DNA of 64,000 nt from assembly GCF_000568815.1 (NCBI RefSeq), contig NZ_CP007201.1:1178001-1242000 (forward strand), in the 5' to 3' direction. Numbering within the stretch: the first letter of the stretch is position 1; each line of letters starts with the position of its first letter. The notes under the pieces were generated by a model. It did not search any database. It had not been told where the DNA came from and saw only the letters and a program-made list of their open reading frames with translations. Both the position numbers and the translations under genes were made by a program. The DNA is from Sulfurospirillum multivorans DSM 12446. GTDB lineage: Bacteria; Campylobacterota; Campylobacteria; Campylobacterales; Sulfurospirillaceae. Shown here piece by piece: positions 59,924-64,000 of the stretch.

Positions 59924-61558
59924 TTATGTTCTAAATTTATTGAGGATGGCGTTGAGTTGTGTGGTGAGTTCATTGAGGTGCTCACTCGCCCCTGCGATTT
60001 CTTCCACACTTCTGGTATTTTGCGTTGCTAACGTATTGATTTCTTCGATTTTGGAAACAATGGTATCGATTTTTTCACCTGTTTGAATGTAGTCATTGAC
60101 CGTTTTTTCATTGAGTTTAGTTGCAACATTCATCATAGAAACAGTGTTATCCAGTTTGCTTTCCACATCCCCCGCAAGTGTGTTTAATTCTTGGATTTGT
60201 GCTGAATTAACATTCATTCTCTCTGAGCTGTCCGTGATAGCTTGAACAATGACATTAATGGTTGCGTTGATTTCAACCAAACTTTTTTGGGTGCGCTCTG
60301 CTAAGGTGCGTACTTCATCGGCAACGACTGCAAAGCCTCTTCCATGCTCTCCCGCACGTGCAGCTTCGATAGCAGCATTGAGTGCTAGAAGGTTTGTTTG
60401 ATCAGCAATATCGCCGATGACGGTAAGAACATTTTTAACTTGGTCGGCATCAGAGTTAAGTTGTTGGATTTTTTGTGCAAGTTCTTGCTCTGTTTGCGCG
60501 CTCTCTTGAACACGCTGTCCTAGTTTTTGAAGGAACTTACGAGCACTTTGGAGTTCATTATTTGCTTTAACAATCTCTTCTTTTGAAGCTTTTGCTTCAT
60601 TGACGGAAGCGACAATTTCTTGTTTGGTCTCGCTTGACATGTGTGTGGCTTGAGAAATGATGCTTGAAGAGTCTTCCACGCGTTTGCCCACTTGCAGGGT
60701 TGTCGCAGAGAGCTCATGCGCAATCGATGCATTTTCAGAACTGGTGTCTTTTGCTAATTTGATGGTTGAGTGAACTTTATCGATAAATTGGTTAATCTCA
60801 TGGGAAGCATCACCAATTTCATCTTGATTTTTAATGGCTAATTTTTTGGTTAAATCACCATCACCCGTTGCCAAATCATGGGCAGTTTCTTTAAGGTTTA
60901 AAAGAGGTTTGGCAATCATACTGGTGGTAAGAAAATAGATTGCAATAATAGCCAGTAAAGCAACGATAACACCAACGACAATTTGCAATAAAGCATTATG
61001 GTAAAGTCGATCGCTCATATCTTTATCAAGCACCAACGCTTTAGCCAATATAATTTCTCGTGGTACTTGAATCAGAACAGCCCAAGGTTTACCCGTCGCT
61101 CCAAGCTTGATTGGCGCAACCGCTTCTATCATTCCACTATCATCGTTGATACGAACTAACGCTTTACCTGCTTGAATAGCTTCATAAATCTTTTCCCACC
61201 CTTTAGGTATCACTTGTTTAAAATGACCCCCGATCATATTAGGATTCTCGCTTTGGGCTACCAACAGACCATTGTCTGCAATGATAGATACCTGTCCATG
61301 AGCTTCAAACAATTCTGCATCAACTTTTTTGGCAATTTTCTGAACAAAATCTAAGTTATAATCCGCCCCTGCAACACCATAGAATTTACCATTGACATTA
61401 ATTGGCACAGACATCGTTGCGAGGAATACTTGCTTACCTTGTACGATATACGGCAAAGGTCCAAGCACGCTTTCTTTATTCTGCTCACGTGGGGTGATAT
61501 ACCATCCTCCTTTAAGAACACCGTTAGGATGTTTGTCGTAGGTGTCATACTCTACCAA
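59924..61558 (-). pseudogene. Methyl-accepting chemotaxis protein, main part after a frameshift
   Basis: The signalling part of a chemoreceptor. It contains the C-terminal half of a periplasmic Cache domain, a second membrane helix ([22 protein letters not shown]), a HAMP domain and the MCP signal hairpin (tip region around [22 protein letters not shown]). The frame here begins after the poly-G tract at 61601-61606 and reads back into the upstream part when one base is removed. It may be expressed from an internal ATG at 61558 but would then lack the first membrane helix. Confidence 0.85.
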
Positions 61559-61586
61559 AGGTTGAACGGCAATGTTGCCTTTATCA

Positions 61587-62066
61587 TCACGTGTCCAATA
61601 GGGGGGTAAAGCGCCCGGTAGTTGGATTGTTACCGTCTTTGTTTACACGGAAGTTCTCATCAGCCCCATCGATTGCATTTGGCTCCCAACAAGAGTAGGT
61701 ACCATTAAAGCTTGTGTTACGTTTTAATACATTAAGAAGTATAGCATTGAGCTGATCGCGGCCAATGTCCAGAGCACCTTTCCCATCTTTAGGTTTAAAT
61801 TTACTCACTTCAAAGGTGTTAGCCATGGTACGTGCAGCATCCAAAGCCAACGCCAATTCAGCCTGAATGGTACCACTTTGCTCGCCGGCTAAATTTTGCA
61901 GTCTCTCCATGTTGAGCTCAGTTAACAAAGAGGAAACTTCCGAGGAAACGACATCTTGTGTGCTTTTAGATGAATACAACCCGTAACCCACCAATAGGAT
62001 AACTGCTGAAATCAGGCAAAGCCCAGCTATCAAAACAATCTTAGTTTGAATCGACTTAAATATCAT
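61587..62066 (-). pseudogene. Methyl-accepting chemotaxis protein, N-terminal part before a frameshift
   Basis: The start of the same chemoreceptor: first membrane helix (IVLIAGLCLISAVILLVGYGLY) and the first part of the Cache domain (WEPNAIDGADENFRV). The reading frame breaks in a run of six C on the minus strand (GGGGGG at 61601-61606); with five, the code continues as [10 protein letters not shown] into the main part. As written it ends at P-L-L-D-T. A homopolymer error or a phase-variable tract are both possible. Confidence 0.85.
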
Positions 62067-62319
62067 CGTATGCCCCTTTTTATTATTATTTGTATATAAA
62101 AATATACAATTAATTATTTAAACTATCTTAGATGAAAATTGATTCAAAGTCAATTTGCCATATAGATATTGTGCTTTTTATTGAATTTTTTTTCAAAAGA
62201 GTGCTCCTACGAAACACACTATGCAAAGAGAAAAAGGTGACAGGCTACTTTAATGGATAACTCTTTTACATGTAAAGAAAAGAAGCGCTCTCTTTGAAAG
62301 ACAAAGAGAGCGAGGAGGC
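62067..62319. other. 253-bp gap with repeat copy, palindrome and terminator
   Basis: Contains the second copy of the 25-bp sequence (62231-62255) found at 59746-59770, a TTTTACATGTAAAG palindrome near 62266, and the terminator hairpin at 62286-62312. A further sequence CCTACGAAACACACTATGCA resembling the sigma-54 sites lies near 62210 but points toward the 3' end of the next gene. Confidence 0.5.
62286..62312 (-). terminator. Rho-independent terminator of the molybdoenzyme gene
   Basis: CGCTCTCTTTG (62286-62296) pairs perfectly with CAAAGAGAGCG (62302-62312), 11-bp stem and 5-base loop, with a T-rich tail on the minus strand. It directly follows the stop of the leftward oxidoreductase gene. 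Confidence 0.85.
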
Positions 62320-64000
62320 TTAGGCTCCTTTAGGAGCGGAGAATGCAGTCAGAGGAAGTGTTTTCCCCGTGTATTTTTCGATATTGACCAATGCGGTATG
62401 CGAAATATTTCCATTTGCCAGTTTGGACGTTGGAATATCAATCGTTAAAAGATTTGGACTGCCGTTTTTGCAGATGCTTCCTACCGCACCTGGTTTTTCA
62501 GGATCGTACCATACACCTTCATAAATACAAATGACGCCTTCGATCACATCGTCTGTTACGACAGCACCTGTTAAAATTTCGCCTCTTGCATTGAAAACAC
62601 GCACCGTATCACCGTTTTTGATCTGTTTTTTAGCCGCATCTTTGGGGTTGATATAAATCGGCTCATGATTGGCAACCGCATACGTGTCACGCAAACGTGT
62701 TTGATTTTGCTGTGAATGCAGACGATCGTATGGATGCGGGCTTAACATATGAAATTCTGCTGGTTTTTGTTTCATTCCCAGCCATTCAATCGGCTCAAAC
62801 CAACTTGGATACGCCCTACAATCGTCATAGTTCATTTTCGCGATCGTATCAGAGTAAATTTCAATCAAGCCTGATGGTGTACCAAGTGGTTGCAAGATCG
62901 GATCGTCCCTAAAATCTTTAAACTTCACGAAGCTTTCGTTTTCCATGCTACTGTTAAAAACAACGGGCTTATTTTCGCTCCAAAATCCTTTAAATGGTTT
63001 CATATCCGTCACAAGCTGTGGCGTTTTTAAGATCGTGTTGTAAGCGACGTTATAATACTCTTCGATCCAATCCATCTCTTTTTTGCCATTTTCGGTGTAA
63101 GCATTAAAAAGCTCTTTACCCGCATATGCCAAACATAAATCGCTGAAAATTTGATAGTCATCTTTGGCTTCAAATTGTTTTTCAACTAACTGTTTCATCG
63201 GTGAGATACCGTGTTTAGAGTAATCGCCGATCATCGCAATATCGTTTCTCTCATATTGGGAAGTTGCAGGGAAAACAATATCTGCCATTTTTGCGCTTGG
63301 TGTCCAGTAAATCGAATTCATAACGATCGTACGAGGTTTTTTCCACGCTTTGACAAGCTCATTGGTATTTTGATGGTGTGAAAAAGGATTGCCTCCGACC
63401 CAATAGATAAAGTCGATGTCGGGATAGGTAATCATCTTTCCGTTATGGTGTATCGTTTTTCCCGGATGTAACAATGCATCAGCAATTCTAGCAACAGGAA
63501 ACGATGAGGCAGAAACTTTTAGTTTCCAACTCTCCCCTGTACTAGCTGCGTCGTTTCCGCTACTTTTCGTGCCGATAAATTTACCGTTTTCGTCAAAATA
63601 ACCTAAACTTGCCGCATTGATACCGCCGATCGTTGCACCTTTGCGTGTCGGTACACCTGCTCCGCTGTAGTGATGTCCTAGTGAAAAACCACCGCCTTGA
63701 AGTCCGATTTGACCAAGCATTGATGCTAAGGTGACAAGCATCCAGTGCGGTTGTTCTCCGTGGTGTGCGCGTTGTATACCCCAACCGCTCATTATAAACG
63801 TTCGGTTGTCAAAAAAGAGTTCTGCTAATTCTTGAATCGTTTTTTCATCGATGCGGCAGATGCTGCTCGCCCATGCCGTCGTTTTGTCGATGCCATCGGT
63901 TTTTCCTAATAGATATGCGCTAAAGCGATCAAATCCGACCGTGTAGGTTTCGAGGAACTCTTTGTCATATTTCCTTTTTTTGTACAGGTAGTTTGCCATA
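62320..64000 (-). CDS. Molybdopterin oxidoreductase, TMAO/DMSO/biotin-sulfoxide reductase family (N-terminus outside window)
   Basis: About 560 residues of the C-terminal part; the N-terminal third lies beyond the right edge. Family segments: SGWGIQRAHHGEQPHWM, LGQIGLQGGGFSLGHHYSGAG, YWVGGNPFSHHQNTNEL, VMNSIYWTPSAKMADIVFPATSQYERNDIA, and the C-terminal dinucleotide-binding domain (MLSPHPYDRLHSQQNQTRLRD, NGDTVRVFNARGEILTGAVVTD). It belongs to the TorA/DmsA/BisC group that reduces TMAO or sulfoxides in the periplasm with bis-MGD; Asp/Ser ligand and twin-arginine signal are not visible here. The gene ends at a strong terminator. Confidence 0.88.
   Translation of the reverse strand, partial: MANYLYKKRKYDKEFLETYTVGFDRFSAYLLGKTDGIDKTTAWASSICRIDEKTIQELAELFFDNRTFIMSGWGIQRAHHGEQPHWMLVTLASMLGQIGLQGGGFSLGHHYSGAGVPTRKGATIGGINAASLGYFDENGKFIGTKSSGNDAASTGESWKLKVSASSFPVARIADALLHPGKTIHHNGKMITYPDIDFIYWVGGNPFSHHQNTNELVKAWKKPRTIVMNSIYWTPSAKMADIVFPATSQYERNDIAMIGDYSKHGISPMKQLVEKQFEAKDDYQIFSDLCLAYAGKELFNAYTENGKKEMDWIEEYYNVAYNTILKTPQLVTDMKPFKGFWSENKPVVFNSSMENESFVKFKDFRDDPILQPLGTPSGLIEIYSDTIAKMNYDDCRAYPSWFEPIEWLGMKQKPAEFHMLSPHPYDRLHSQQNQTRLRDTYAVANHEPIYINPKDAAKKQIKNGDTVRVFNARGEILTGAVVTDDVIEGVICIYEGVWYDPEKPGAVGSICKNGSPNLLTIDIPTSKLANGNISHTALVNIEKYTGKTLPLTAFSAPKGA

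Noticed and set aside
62205-62228. Sigma-54 promoter near the molybdoenzyme
   Set aside because: It has GA where GG is needed and points toward the 3' end of a leftward gene.
1-64000. CRISPR array, tRNA, rRNA or prophage
   Set aside because: No regularly spaced repeats, no tRNA-like clover with CCA context, no rRNA sequence and no phage structural genes were seen.

Overview
The window looks like a chromosomal segment of a nitrogen-fixing, free-living Campylobacterota (epsilonproteobacterium), most likely Sulfurospirillum or a close relative. Support: an AT-rich coding style, many two-component, chemotaxis and c-di-GMP genes, a nif accessory cluster of the epsilonproteobacterial kind, and a TMAO/DMSO-type molybdoenzyme at the right edge. 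The genus is an inference from gene content; no rRNA or tRNA gene is present to confirm it.

Layout. (1) 1-5.1 kb: signalling block (GAF/HD-GYP protein, OmpR-type regulator, then a tight operon of REC-GGDEF-EAL, PAS histidine kinase and stand-alone receiver). (2) 5.0-9.8 kb: nif block A, a leftward fdxN-nifX-flavodiiron operon divergent from nifE-nifN, with sigma-54-like sites between. (3) 9.9-14.3 kb: homocysteine methyltransferase, lactaldehyde-type aldehyde dehydrogenase, MscS channel. (4) 14.4-19.6 kb: a decayed leftward signalling operon; the REC-HD-GYP gene is split by an IS982-family element and the hybrid kinase behind it has a frameshift. (5) 19.9-27.0 kb: nif block B: a soluble Cache-Cache-CheW protein, nifX, DUF269, flavodoxin, nifW, nifZ, two [2Fe-2S]-fold proteins (one lacking most cluster cysteines), rpoN and nifQ. 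nifH, nifD, nifK and nifB are not in the window. (6) 27.0-31.2 kb: accessory island with a Phd/VapC-type pair, an ApeA-like HEPN protein, a second toxin-antitoxin pair and a DinD-like protein. (7) 31.2-57.9 kb: mixed chromosomal genes, including an OXA-type beta-lactamase, GGDEF/EAL proteins, a MotA/MotB-like pair outside any flagellar locus, a CHAD protein, FecR/OmpA proteins, DMT exporters and a MocR regulator facing PNPOx-like proteins. (8) 58.1-59.6 kb: a two-gene system that reads as type II Thoeris (two-TM Macro protein plus TIR protein). (9) 59.6-62.3 kb: a relic with short repeated ends and a frameshifted chemoreceptor. (10) 62.3-64.0 kb: the C-terminal part of a molybdopterin oxidoreductase.

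How parts fit together. Nif blocks A and B supply cofactor assembly (NifE, NifN, NifX, NifQ), electron carriers (ferredoxins, flavodoxin), nitrogenase maturation/protection (NifW, NifZ, flavodiiron protein) and the sigma factor that probably reads their promoters. A 24-bp identical promoter-like sequence precedes both the Cache-CheW gene and nifX and points to one regulon.

The strongest unexplained signal is a palindrome, TTTACATGTAAA, or the core TTACATGTAA, seen about 30 times. It sits between genes, often as the core of terminator-like hairpins, and also inside genes, where it reads as F-T-C-K or L-H-V-K/N. The best candidate defence systems are the Thoeris pair and the ApeA-like gene.
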